Shown in pieces: positions 8,801-17,411 of a stretch of 52,721 bases of DNA (its first letter is position 1; each line of letters starts with the position of its first letter). Both the position numbers and the translations under genes were made by a program. The notes beneath the pieces were generated by a model. It did no database searches. It was not told the DNA's origin and was given only the letters and a program-made list of their open reading frames with translations. This DNA comes from Labilithrix sp. (lineage in GTDB: Bacteria > Myxococcota_A > Polyangia > Polyangiales > Polyangiaceae): positions 1 to 52,721 of the forward strand of contig JAHBWC010000061.1 in assembly GCA_019637225.1 (NCBI GenBank), written 5' to 3'.

Positions 8801-11800
8801 CGCCCCCGGCCCGGCCGGGCTCGAGACGCCGGCCTTCCAGGAGCTCCTCGCGCAGCTCGCGACGCGCGCCGAGAAGGCGACGACGCCGGCGCAGGCGCAG
8901 GCGTACTCGTTCCAGCTCGCGGCGCTGCTCGTCACGTCGAACCGCGAGCTGTCGCGCGCGCGCGCGCTGCTCGACGCGCTGCAGGACGCCGACCCGAAGC
9001 ACGTCGGCGCGCTGCGGCTCCTCGAGGCGATCGCCCGGCGCGGTCCGAGCGCGCAGCAGGTCGCGCACGTCCTCAAGCAGCAGGGCGAGCGCTTCACCGA
9101 CGTGCGCGCGCGCCTCGGATCCCTCTGGGAGCTCGCGAGCCTCGAGGCTTGGCGGCTGTCGACGGGCGAGTCCGTCGCGACGTACACGCGCGTCCTCGAG
9201 CTCGATCCGACCGATCCGTCGGCGCTCGAGGCCGCCGTCCGCCTCGCCATCGCGCCGGCGCGACGCGGCGAGGTCCCGGCGCGGCGCGCGGCGATCGCGG
9301 CCCTCCGGTCGCTCTCGGCGCTCGCGCACGACGAGGCGACGCGCATCGCGACCGATCTGCGGCTCGGCCTCATGCTCGAGACGCACGCGATGGATCCGAC
9401 GACCGAGCGCGACGCGATGACGGCGTCGTCGCGCGAGTCGCTCGAGCGGCTCCGCGAGGCCCTCTCGCTCGATCCGCTGAGCGTCGCCGCGGCGACGTCC
9501 CTCGCCCGCGTCGCCAACCGGCTCGGGGACGCGAGCGGCGCGGCGGCGGCGGCGATGTCGCTCGCGGAGCTCTCCGTCCAGCCGAAGGTCCGCGCCAAGT
9601 ACCTCGTCGACGCGGCGAACCTGCTCCTCAGCGACTCGACCGAGGAGGCGCTCGGCCCGATGGACGAGCGCACGGAGCGCGCCGCGCAGCTCCTCGAGAA
9701 GGCGCTCGACTCGGACCCGAACTCCACCGTCGCCGCGACGCGCCTCTCGCAGGTGCGCGGCGCGCAGCAGGAGAGCGAGCGCCTCATCGACGTCTTCCGC
9801 GGGGCGCTCGCGCGCGCGACGGCGAAGGACACGATCGTCTACGTCGGCACCGAGATCGCGCGGGTCGCCCGCGACGAGCTCGGCGAGGTGGGCGTCGCCA
9901 TCGAAGCGATGCGCGCCGTTCGCGCGGCCGCGCCCGATCACGTGCCCTCGCTCCTGACGCTCTCCGAGCTCTTCATCGCGCAGCGCGCGTGGCCCGAGGC
10001 GGTCGAGACGCTCGAGGACATCGTCGCACGCGGCAAGGAGCCCGCGCCGCGCATCACGGCGCTCTTCGCGCTCGCCAGCGTCTACGAGAAGGTGCTCGGC
10101 GAGCCCATGGAGGCCGAGCGCGCGCTCAGGACGGCGCTCTCGATCGAGCCGGAGAACCCGCGGGCGATCCGCGCGCTCATCCATCGCCTCGCCGCGAAGC
10201 AGAACGAGCCCGACGGCGACGGGAGTCGACGGAGCCGGGCGAGCTTTCCGGAGGCCGACGACGCCGACGGCGCGGGGCGAGCGCCGAGCGGCGTGAACAA
10301 GACGGCCGCGAAGCTCGAGATCGCGAGCTTGCTCGATCGGCTCGCGCACGTGGAGAAGGACCGTCACGTCAAGTGCGACATCCTCCTCGAGCTCGCGGAC
10401 ATCCGCGTCGCCCTCAAGGACATGCCGCAAGCGGAGAAGGCGCTCGTCGAGGCCGTCGCGACGGCGCCCGATCACGCCCGCGCGTTCGCGCGCCTCTCCC
10501 GCTTCTTCCGCTCGCCGCAGAACCCGGGGCCCGGCGGGCTCGACGCTGTGTCGTACGCGCGCGCGCTCGGCGCCGTCATCGGGCGCGGGCAGCAGCTCGG
10601 CACGTCCGACCCGCGCTGGTACGCGTCGCTCGGTCACATCGAGGTCGAGCAGCTGAACCGCCTGCGCGACGGCGTCGGTCACCTCCAGCGCGCGGTCCAG
10701 ATGGATCCGAGCCTGCACGAGTGCCGCTTCGAGCTCGCCAGCGCGTTCTCACGGCTCGGCGCGCACGACGACGCGTCGAAGACCGTGCTCTCGATGATCA
10801 CGCCGAACGCGACGCCGCTCGTCTCGGTGTCTGATCCGGCGGCGGCGCTCGAGCTGCTCGAGCGCGCGTTCAACGCCGAGCGCCGGCAGGAAGAGGCCAT
10901 CGTCGTCAGCGAGCTCCGCGCCATCGCGGGCGAGCTCGACGAGGGTCGTCACGCCTGGCTCCGCGCGCGGCGCCTTCCGCCGTTCGAGCAGCACCACGCG
11001 GTGCTCGACCGGAGCACGCTCGTCAGCCACGTCATCCCGCCGGAGGGCCGCCATCTCCTGCTCGACATCGCGGCCGCGATCTCCGGCATCGAGACGAAGC
11101 TCCTCCGCGCCGACATCAGCGAGATCGGCGTGACCTCGCGCGACCGCATCGGCAAGCGGAGCGGCAACCCCACGCGCGCGCTGCTCGACCGCCTCGCGAA
11201 GGCGCTCGGGATCGGCGACGTGGAGCTCGTCGTGACCCCCAACGTCTCGCGGACGCGCGTGCTCGCGCAGGACGGTCTGTGGGTCGTCGTCCCGAAGGCC
11301 CTGACCGAGCTCCCCGAGCCGACGCAGCTCGCGTCGATCGGCCGCGCGCTCGCCCGCGTGGCGCTCAACGTACCGTGGCTCGAGGAGCTGCCGCCCCCGC
11401 ACATCGAGGCGATGCTCGTCGCCGCCGCGCGCGCGGTGAACCCGGCGTACGGCAAGGACGACGTCGACGTGCTCTCGCTGAAGCTCGTGATGCAGTACGA
11501 GCCGAACATCACCAAGGAGCTCTCGCGCAAGCAGAAGCAGGCGCTCGAGAAGCTCGTTCCGCTGATGAACGCGACCGGTCCGGGCTTCGGCGGCGGCGCG
11601 GGACAGGGCGGCCGCCTCATCGCGATCGACGTGCTCATCGGCGCCCTCGCGCGCGCGGAGCTCCGTATCGCTTACGTGCTGACGGGCGACGTGCTCGCGA
11701 CGATCGACGAGCTCCGCGGGCTCGACGGCGCGTTCCTCCAGGCGACGGAGAGCCCCGGGCGCGGCTCGGTCGCGGCGGTCCTCGACCACCCGTTCGCCGG

Positions 11801-11876
11801 CGACGTCGTCCGCTTCGCGCTGACGCCCGAGGCGACCGCCCTCCGCCGCCGCGTCGGCTCGACCTGGGCCGGCTGA
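5862..11876 (+). CDS. Giant TPR-repeat protein (about 2000 residues)
   Basis: A very large tetratricopeptide protein. Residues 1-90 are acidic. Residues about 95-215 are Pro/Gly/Ser-rich and disordered, with runs such as PPPLPPNRPGSG. From about 220 to 1700 there are many TPR-like helical pairs with alternating Ala/Leu/Glu and recurring endings such as ALEIDPDDATLIEEL and ILRLEPGRRGAVLGLER. The last 300 residues (from about LDRSTLVSHVIPPEG) form a separate globular region without repeats. No signal peptide or membrane segment is visible. It probably acts as a scaffold; the partner is unknown. ATG 5862 (MAEGPG) is preferred; an in-frame ATG at 5844 is also possible. It converges on the giant kinase gene. 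Confidence 0.75.
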   Translation: MAEGPGQRIPPLAPVDDATVQGAGRPEYVSVDLEELEEVPASVEELSGVDIEIEEDNVDKILAMTGENWSIDAQRETLKEAAKDPASTSGDKKKDGKESPAPPDVKPSLHIPTPYDFGGANMDTASGSILVDEEPSRPALTRPPQRTMPPPLPGGPGSGPPRSVPPPPLPPNRPGSGGSIKPGPVGPASRRPPPPPLPKSDTTGASKGHPVAPPEREAPRTSPEGRALVELLTTRIERLADAEDRVGLARAHLELAIVHETLAEDAKVNAEIEAALKVDPDLAPAHGILRRRLHHRTQLVPMLRHLDREIAVASGDAAAVELLVERARLLVAGDRADDAREAWELVLGRAPHHSATLKGLETDLVRRVFVDSTTPTKIHGDKGELVPTTDEDRWEDLVAHLGRMADAYSAQANLAAWIHVERARILELRLGRVDAARGAFERALRLDGGVGPVRDAFTLHCAAHHDTARLAALLAEEARLEPSSSRCARLELDAACLAHTLLGDEAKAITLLEHAAARAPTTPSVDRRVLDDLVRLYETSGQWPEAARSRRSRLRFFSDASTQVYELKRLSAIEERLGSLDSAIGDIERALEIDPDDATLIEELDRLLSLAGKDDVRIALWHGEAQRTEEGPKRARALAKAAQLAESIGRHDEALRHLRAAWVAAPGDSEILDQLSRLMSPAPTEQFDREVRGLIELYSQAAQSTRDTGRRVAYLEKVAVLWEELVGDQLRATRTFEEILRLEPGRRGAVLGLERTAGRIGDDRALSRALSDEAKLAEDGVDVLGLRVRSAQVLSRVDPARAASLVQEVLEQDPQHVAARALETRLHEEAGRWELATQSIKARLDIVVTTKDKVALWLQLAQIYDARLRDPKSAVEALQEARKADPIHPVPPEEIARVLEAAGDAKALRASIEQLAEDAITPQERARHLTHAAEIDELRLMDDVRAAALYTRALGETPEDELIADRLVRVLARRVVTTAGAPGPAGLETPAFQELLAQLATRAEKATTPAQAQAYSFQLAALLVTSNRELSRARALLDALQDADPKHVGALRLLEAIARRGPSAQQVAHVLKQQGERFTDVRARLGSLWELASLEAWRLSTGESVATYTRVLELDPTDPSALEAAVRLAIAPARRGEVPARRAAIAALRSLSALAHDEATRIATDLRLGLMLETHAMDPTTERDAMTASSRESLERLREALSLDPLSVAAATSLARVANRLGDASGAAAAAMSLAELSVQPKVRAKYLVDAANLLLSDSTEEALGPMDERTERAAQLLEKALDSDPNSTVAATRLSQVRGAQQESERLIDVFRGALARATAKDTIVYVGTEIARVARDELGEVGVAIEAMRAVRAAAPDHVPSLLTLSELFIAQRAWPEAVETLEDIVARGKEPAPRITALFALASVYEKVLGEPMEAERALRTALSIEPENPRAIRALIHRLAAKQNEPDGDGSRRSRASFPEADDADGAGRAPSGVNKTAAKLEIASLLDRLAHVEKDRHVKCDILLELADIRVALKDMPQAEKALVEAVATAPDHARAFARLSRFFRSPQNPGPGGLDAVSYARALGAVIGRGQQLGTSDPRWYASLGHIEVEQLNRLRDGVGHLQRAVQMDPSLHECRFELASAFSRLGAHDDASKTVLSMITPNATPLVSVSDPAAALELLERAFNAERRQEEAIVVSELRAIAGELDEGRHAWLRARRLPPFEQHHAVLDRSTLVSHVIPPEGRHLLLDIAAAISGIETKLLRADISEIGVTSRDRIGKRSGNPTRALLDRLAKALGIGDVELVVTPNVSRTRVLAQDGLWVVVPKALTELPEPTQLASIGRALARVALNVPWLEELPPPHIEAMLVAAARAVNPAYGKDDVDVLSLKLVMQYEPNITKELSRKQKQALEKLVPLMNATGPGFGGGAGQGGRLIAIDVLIGALARAELRIAYVLTGDVLATIDELRGLDGAFLQATESPGRGSVAAVLDHPFAGDVVRFALTPEATALRRRVGSTWAG

Positions 11877-11918
11877 GAGAGCCGGCCGCTCGAGACGCGC
11901 TCCGTCTTCCCGACGCCG

Positions 11919-14900
11919 TCAGTGATGCATCAGCTGGCGCACGCGCTCGAGGAGCGCGGTCTGCGAGAACGGCTTCTGGAGGAGCATCTCGGCCGCGACG
12001 TGCGCCTCTTCCAGCGGGATGCTCTCCGGCGAGAAGCCGGAGACGAAGAGCAGCTTGGCCGACAGGTTGAGGTCGTAGAGGCGCCGTCCGAGCTCCGGGC
12101 CGGTGACCCCGGGCATGAGGACGTCGAGGATGACGAGCCCGATGCGCGCGCCTTCCTCGCGCGCCACGTTGAGCGCCTCGGTCGAGCCGTTCGCGGCGAC
12201 GACGCGGTAGCCGTGGCGCTCGAGGATCTTGGCGATCGAGCGGCGCACGAGGTCGTCGTCGTCGACGACGAGGATGGTGTCGGGTCCTTCGTGCTTGATG
12301 ACCGTCGGCGGCGTGACCGACGCGGTCAGCGGACGGACCGGACGCGAGGTGCGTTTCCGCTCGATGCGCTTCAGGTAGAGGCGGAACTGGGTGCCCTGCC
12401 CGACCTCGCTCGACACGTCGATGCTGCCGCCGCAGTTGCGAGCGAAGGCGTACACCATCGCGAGCCCGAGCCCGCTGCCGCTGCCCGAGGGCTTGGTGGT
12501 GAAGAACGGCTCGAAGATGCGAGACACCGTCTCGGCGCTCATCCCCTCGCCGGTGTCGGCGACCTCGACCTCGACGTACGGGCCGGGGGGAAGGCTGTTG
12601 CGCTGCGCGACGGTCTCGCCGAGGACGACGTTCCGCGTCGTGATCTTGAGCGTCCCGCCGCTCGGCATCGCGTCGCGTGCGTTGATGAGGAGGTTGACGA
12701 GCGCTTGATCGAAGCTGCCCTGATCGACCTCGACGGCGTCGACCGCGGGCGAAAGATCCGTCGACACCACCACCTTCGATCCGACGACGCGCCGGAGCAT
12801 CGGCTCGAGCGTCGAGATGAGCTGGTTGACGTCGTGCACCGCGACGGGCACCGGCTGGTGGCGCGAGAAGCTGAGGAGCTGGCTCGTGAGCTGCGCGGCG
12901 CGGGTCGTCGCCTGCGAGATGATGTCGAGCTCGATCGTCAGCTCGGCGTCGAGCGACGCGCGCTCGCGGGCGGCGGAGAGCGCGACCTTCATCGCCGCGA
13001 GCATGTTGTTGAAGTCGTGCGCGAGCCCGCCCGCGAGCTGGCCCATCGCCTCCATCTTCTTCGCCTGCTGCAGCGAGGTGTGGAGCTGCTCTCGTTCGAA
13101 CAGGAGCCGCGCGATCTCGAGCGTGATCGGCACCTGGTGGGAGAGGAGCACCAGGAGCGAGCGATCGTCGAGGGCGAAGGGCGGGTCATCGTCCAGCCGC
13201 TCGATACAGAGCGCGCCGACCGGCTTCTCGTAGAGGGTCAGCGGGACGGCGATGACGCGGGTGGGGTCGAAGGCGTGCTCTCCCACCGCCACCGCGCGAT
13301 TCCCGCCGTCGATCGGCGGCCAGGCCTCGCCCGACTTGTGGACGAGGCGGAGGAGCGCGCCGCGCGGGGAGTCGGCGCCGACCGAGACGGAGAGATCGCT
13401 CCCGCGGTGGCGGAAGACCGCCGTCCCGCTCGCGTTGGGCTCGGGCTGGAACCAGATCGCGGCGCGGGCGGCGCTGATCGAGCTCATGAGCTCGTCGAGG
13501 ATTCGGCCGGCTTGCTGCTCGGCCTTGAGATCGCGGCGCGGCGCCTGCGCGACCTGAATGAGCGCCGCGAGCTGGCGGTTCGTCCGGCTCGATCGGCGGC
13601 TGCTCGTCGAGCGCTCGACGGACGTGACGTCCTGCACCGGCGCCGGCAGCGAGAACTCCTCGCGGATCCAGCGCGCCCGGTGGACCGCGCCGTGCTCCGT
13701 CGCGAGCGTGGCCGCGATGCGCGCCTGATCGCGCGCGGCGTCTCCGCGCCCCTCGGCTCGGAGCTTGTGCGCGCGTGCGCGCGCGACTCCGTAGAGGACC
13801 CACGGACAGCTCTGCTCGTCGGCGAGGGCCTCGGCCTCGCCGAGCGCCTTGTTCGCCTTTCGCTCGTTGCCCTCGAACCAGGCGATGCAGCCCTCGGCGA
13901 GGAGCAGATGCGCGCGGAGGACGGGGAGCTTCGCGACGAGCGCGAGGTCCGCGGTGGCGCGGCGGAGCGCGGCCACGCTTCGATCGCGCTCGAGCGCGCC
14001 CGCGCGGAACGCCTGGTGCAGCCTGGCGTGAGCGAGCGCGACGTAAAACTCGGAGACGACGGGGTGCACGGAGCGGGGCTCGTGGCCCTCGGCCTCGAAG
14101 GCATTGACGAGCGCCTCGAACTCCTCTCCGAGGTCGCCGCGCTCGACGTACCAGCGCGCACGCGGGCCCCATGAGAGGAGACGGTGGAAGCCTTGCGCCG
14201 ACTTCGTCGGCGATACGGCGGCAAACTGCTGCGCGAGCCAGTCGTTGTTCGGCTCGTGGCCGAGGGCGGCCATCGTTGCGCGTGCACGATGGATCAAATA
14301 CTCGGCAACCGCCGGTCGGGTGTTGCTGCGGCGAAGACGGTCGAGCGCACGCTCGAGCCACGACCAAGCCTCGAGTGACCGTCCACGTGAAGCCTGGATC
14401 AGCTCGACGTTGGCGATGTGGTAGCAATACTCGCTCAGCTCGAGCCACGGCCCGAAGATGTCGACGCACTCGCGGGCGAGGTCCATCGCCAAGTCGAGCT
14501 CGCCCGCGAAGATCGCCGCCACGGAGCGGAGCTGGAGGCAGAACACGGTCGTCACCGGATCGTCCTGCTCGGACGCGAGCGCCTCGGCCCGCGCGAAGTC
14601 ACGGGCTCCGGCGTCCCGGAGCCGCATCGTCGTCATGACCACGCCGTGGAGCGCTCGCGCGCGCGCGGTGGCGCGCGCCGAGGTGCCCTGCTTGCTCAGC
14701 TCGAGCGCCTCGACGCTGCTCTGCACGAAGCGGAGCGGCTCCCCGTACTCGAGCCCGAGCCGCGCGTTCTGGTAGTGCAGTCCCGAGAGCAGCTCGATCT
14801 CGTCGCGCGCCGGACCGGAATCGGAGCGATTGAGGCGTCGCCGCGCCTTCGCGCCGGCGACGCCGAGCGCAGTCCGCGCCGCCGACCCGACCGTGCCGAC

Positions 14901-17345
14901 GGGCATGCGAACGCCGAGCGCGAGGAAGGCCCGCTCGAGCAGCTCGGAAGCGCGCTCCGGCTCGGCCCGTGTCTGATGCACCCAGGCGAGGCGGCCGAGG
15001 AGGGACGCGCGCACCTTCGGCTCGGCCGAGCACTCGAGCGCCAGCTCGAACGCGGCGAGACTCTCGTCGAGCATGCCGAGCCTGAGCTGCGCCTCCCCGA
15101 CGGCGCGGTGATGCTGCGACTCGAGCCTCCTCCCCGCCCGCGCGGCCGCCTTCCTCGCGTGCTCGAGGTACTCGAGCGCGGTCTCGTTGCTGAAGCGCTC
15201 GAGGGCAGCCCGCGCCGCCGCGCGGCACGCGTCGAGCGCCCTCGACGGATCTTTTTCAATCTCGCCGTTGACGAAATGGAGCGCGATCGCGCAGAGCGCA
15301 TCGACGCTCGACGAGCGCTCCGACGCCAGCGCCTCGGCGACGCGCTGGTGGAGCCTCTTCAGGGTGGGCCCCTCGATCCCCTCCAGCAACATCTCGCGAA
15401 GGCTGTCGTGGACGAAGCGGTGGGTCCCGTCACCCTCGGGCTCGACGAGGCCTGCGCGACGCGCGGCCGCCATGCCGAACCCGAGGTCGTCGAGGGGGAG
15501 CTCGACGACCCGACCCAGGAGCTCGTCCTCGAACGCGGTCCCGATCACCGCAGCGGCCTCGAGCACGCGCTGCGTCGCCACCGGGAGCTCGCCGAGACGC
15601 CTCCCGAGCAGCGCGAGGGCGCCGCTCGGCAGCACGACGCGATCGGCGCGGGCGACGTCGAAGAGCCAGGCGCGCGAGTGGGGCCGGACCGCGCCGGCGT
15701 CGAGGAACGCCCCGAGCACCTCGAGGACGCCAAGGACGGTCCCGTCGGCCATCGCGTGGACGCGCCGCACGAGCGCCTCGCTCACGGTCGACTCGCCGAG
15801 GTGCGCGGCGACGATCGCGCCGACCTGCGCCTCGGTCAACGCACCGAGCTCGACGACGAGGCTGGACTTCGGCTGCGCCGCGGCAAAGCGCTCCGCCAGC
15901 GCCTCGACGCCCGCCGACCGCGAGCCGAGCACGAGGACGACCGACGCCTCGACGAGCCGGTGCGCGACGCGCATCAAGGCATCGGCGCTCGCGGGATCCA
16001 TCCACTGGATGTCGTCGATGAACAAGTAGAGCGGCCGCTTCGCCGCCAGCCGGAGCAGGATCTCGGCCGCGCCTTCGGACAGCGTCTCGGCGGCGGCGTT
16101 GCTCGGGGGCACGCTCTGACCCGAGACCGACGTTGCGTTCGTGCTGTCGAGGCTCGGCGCGATGAGCGTGGCGACCCGCGCGAGCGCTCCGAGGCTCGCG
16201 AGGAAGTCGTCGTCGGCCGCCGCCTGCCGGCGCCTCGGTCTCGTGGACCCGACGTGCGCCTCGAGGATTCGGCGCAGCGACGAGAGCGGCGCGTCGTCTC
16301 TCACGCACTTCACTTCGATCACGTGGCCGAGCTCGCGCACACGCCCGGCGACGGACGAGAGGAGACGCGTCTTGCCGGCGCCACGCTTGCCGGCGACGAC
16401 GACGACGCCCCGCCCTCGAGGCAGCACGTCGGAGTCGCCTCGTGCTGCGCGCGGGCCCGCCCGGCCGCCGCCGACGAACTCCACGATCTGCTCGAGCTCG
16501 CCGTCACGCGCCACGAGGGGGATCGCTCGGCGATCGACCTCGGAGCCTTCCGGGCCGAGGAGCGGCTCCCCGCGCGCCATCCGCTGGAGGTCCGCCTTCA
16601 CCGCGCGTGCGTCGGCGTAGCGGTCCTCGGGGTCGTGCTGGAGCAAGCCGGCCACGATCTCGGCGAGGCCGACGGACACCGCAGCGGAAATGAGCTCGAG
16701 ACGGGCGGCCGCGCCGAGGGGCCCGTAGCCGACTTGCGTCGAGAGCGGGCGACCCGTCAGGCACTCGAGGACGACGCGGCCGACGGCGAAGAGGTCGGTC
16801 CGGCCGTCCACCCGTCCGGGCATCACGAGCTGCTCGGGCGCCGCGTAGGCGGCCGTCCCCGCGGCGTCCTCGCGCCCGAGTCGCTCGATGGGTGTCGCGA
16901 AGCCAAAGTCGACGAGCTTGAGCGCGTTGGTCTCGCTCTCGACGATGATGTTGCGCGGCTTCACGTCGCGATGGACGAGGCCGGCGTCGTGGACGGCCGA
17001 GAGCGCGTCGAGGAGCTCGTTCAGGAGCGCGACGCACACGCTCTCCTCGAGGCGCTCCGTCTGCATCCGGCTCGCGAGCGTCTCGCCACGGACGAGCTCC
17101 ATCACCAGGTACGGGAGGCCGTCGACGTCGCCGACCTCGAGGACCGCCGGGAGCGCGCGATGTTTGACGCGCGCGAGCGCCACGGCCTCCCGGTAGATCC
17201 AGCGCGTCCACCGCGCCTTCACGCTCGGCAGCTTCACGGCGCAGGGCGTCCCGTCCTGGACGCCTCGATAGACGACCGAGTGCGCGCCCCGACCGAGCTC
17301 GTCGAGGATCTGGATGCCGGGGAGCGGCGGCCTGCTTGGAGCCAT
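11919..17345 (-). CDS. Ser/Thr kinase - AAA ATPase - TPR - GAF - histidine kinase - receiver hybrid
   Basis: About 1808 residues joining two signalling chemistries in one chain. The kinase domain (residues about 10-270) has GRGAHSVVYRG, AVKLPSVKA, the catalytic loop VHRDVKPRN, DFGFA and GTAAYAAPEQL, so it looks active. A STAND/AAA-type ATPase follows (Walker A GKRGAGKT, Walker B YLFIDDIQWMD), then a long TPR-like helical region, a GAF-like domain, and a histidine kinase core (H-box LAGGLAHDFNN, N-box LINARDAM, G1 VADTGEGM, G2 GSGLGLAMV). A C-terminal receiver has ILVVDDDDLVRRS with phospho-acceptor Asp in VILDVLMPG. No membrane segment is seen. Similar multidomain kinases occur in myxobacteria and cyanobacteria. 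It starts 64 bases after the YcaO stop on the same strand, so read-through from that cluster is possible. Confidence 0.92.
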   Translation of the reverse strand: MAPSRPPLPGIQILDELGRGAHSVVYRGVQDGTPCAVKLPSVKARWTRWIYREAVALARVKHRALPAVLEVGDVDGLPYLVMELVRGETLASRMQTERLEESVCVALLNELLDALSAVHDAGLVHRDVKPRNIIVESETNALKLVDFGFATPIERLGREDAAGTAAYAAPEQLVMPGRVDGRTDLFAVGRVVLECLTGRPLSTQVGYGPLGAAARLELISAAVSVGLAEIVAGLLQHDPEDRYADARAVKADLQRMARGEPLLGPEGSEVDRRAIPLVARDGELEQIVEFVGGGRAGPRAARGDSDVLPRGRGVVVVAGKRGAGKTRLLSSVAGRVRELGHVIEVKCVRDDAPLSSLRRILEAHVGSTRPRRRQAAADDDFLASLGALARVATLIAPSLDSTNATSVSGQSVPPSNAAAETLSEGAAEILLRLAAKRPLYLFIDDIQWMDPASADALMRVAHRLVEASVVLVLGSRSAGVEALAERFAAAQPKSSLVVELGALTEAQVGAIVAAHLGESTVSEALVRRVHAMADGTVLGVLEVLGAFLDAGAVRPHSRAWLFDVARADRVVLPSGALALLGRRLGELPVATQRVLEAAAVIGTAFEDELLGRVVELPLDDLGFGMAAARRAGLVEPEGDGTHRFVHDSLREMLLEGIEGPTLKRLHQRVAEALASERSSSVDALCAIALHFVNGEIEKDPSRALDACRAAARAALERFSNETALEYLEHARKAAARAGRRLESQHHRAVGEAQLRLGMLDESLAAFELALECSAEPKVRASLLGRLAWVHQTRAEPERASELLERAFLALGVRMPVGTVGSAARTALGVAGAKARRRLNRSDSGPARDEIELLSGLHYQNARLGLEYGEPLRFVQSSVEALELSKQGTSARATARARALHGVVMTTMRLRDAGARDFARAEALASEQDDPVTTVFCLQLRSVAAIFAGELDLAMDLARECVDIFGPWLELSEYCYHIANVELIQASRGRSLEAWSWLERALDRLRRSNTRPAVAEYLIHRARATMAALGHEPNNDWLAQQFAAVSPTKSAQGFHRLLSWGPRARWYVERGDLGEEFEALVNAFEAEGHEPRSVHPVVSEFYVALAHARLHQAFRAGALERDRSVAALRRATADLALVAKLPVLRAHLLLAEGCIAWFEGNERKANKALGEAEALADEQSCPWVLYGVARARAHKLRAEGRGDAARDQARIAATLATEHGAVHRARWIREEFSLPAPVQDVTSVERSTSSRRSSRTNRQLAALIQVAQAPRRDLKAEQQAGRILDELMSSISAARAAIWFQPEPNASGTAVFRHRGSDLSVSVGADSPRGALLRLVHKSGEAWPPIDGGNRAVAVGEHAFDPTRVIAVPLTLYEKPVGALCIERLDDDPPFALDDRSLLVLLSHQVPITLEIARLLFEREQLHTSLQQAKKMEAMGQLAGGLAHDFNNMLAAMKVALSAARERASLDAELTIELDIISQATTRAAQLTSQLLSFSRHQPVPVAVHDVNQLISTLEPMLRRVVGSKVVVSTDLSPAVDAVEVDQGSFDQALVNLLINARDAMPSGGTLKITTRNVVLGETVAQRNSLPPGPYVEVEVADTGEGMSAETVSRIFEPFFTTKPSGSGSGLGLAMVYAFARNCGGSIDVSSEVGQGTQFRLYLKRIERKRTSRPVRPLTASVTPPTVIKHEGPDTILVVDDDDLVRRSIAKILERHGYRVVAANGSTEALNVAREEGARIGLVILDVLMPGVTGPELGRRLYDLNLSAKLLFVSGFSPESIPLEEAHVAAEMLLQKPFSQTALLERVRQLMHH

Positions 17346-17411
17346 CACTGCTAGGTCAGGCTACCCCGAGCGGCGCCTCCTAGGAACGCGCAAACGCTGG
17401 CGCCACGCCGA

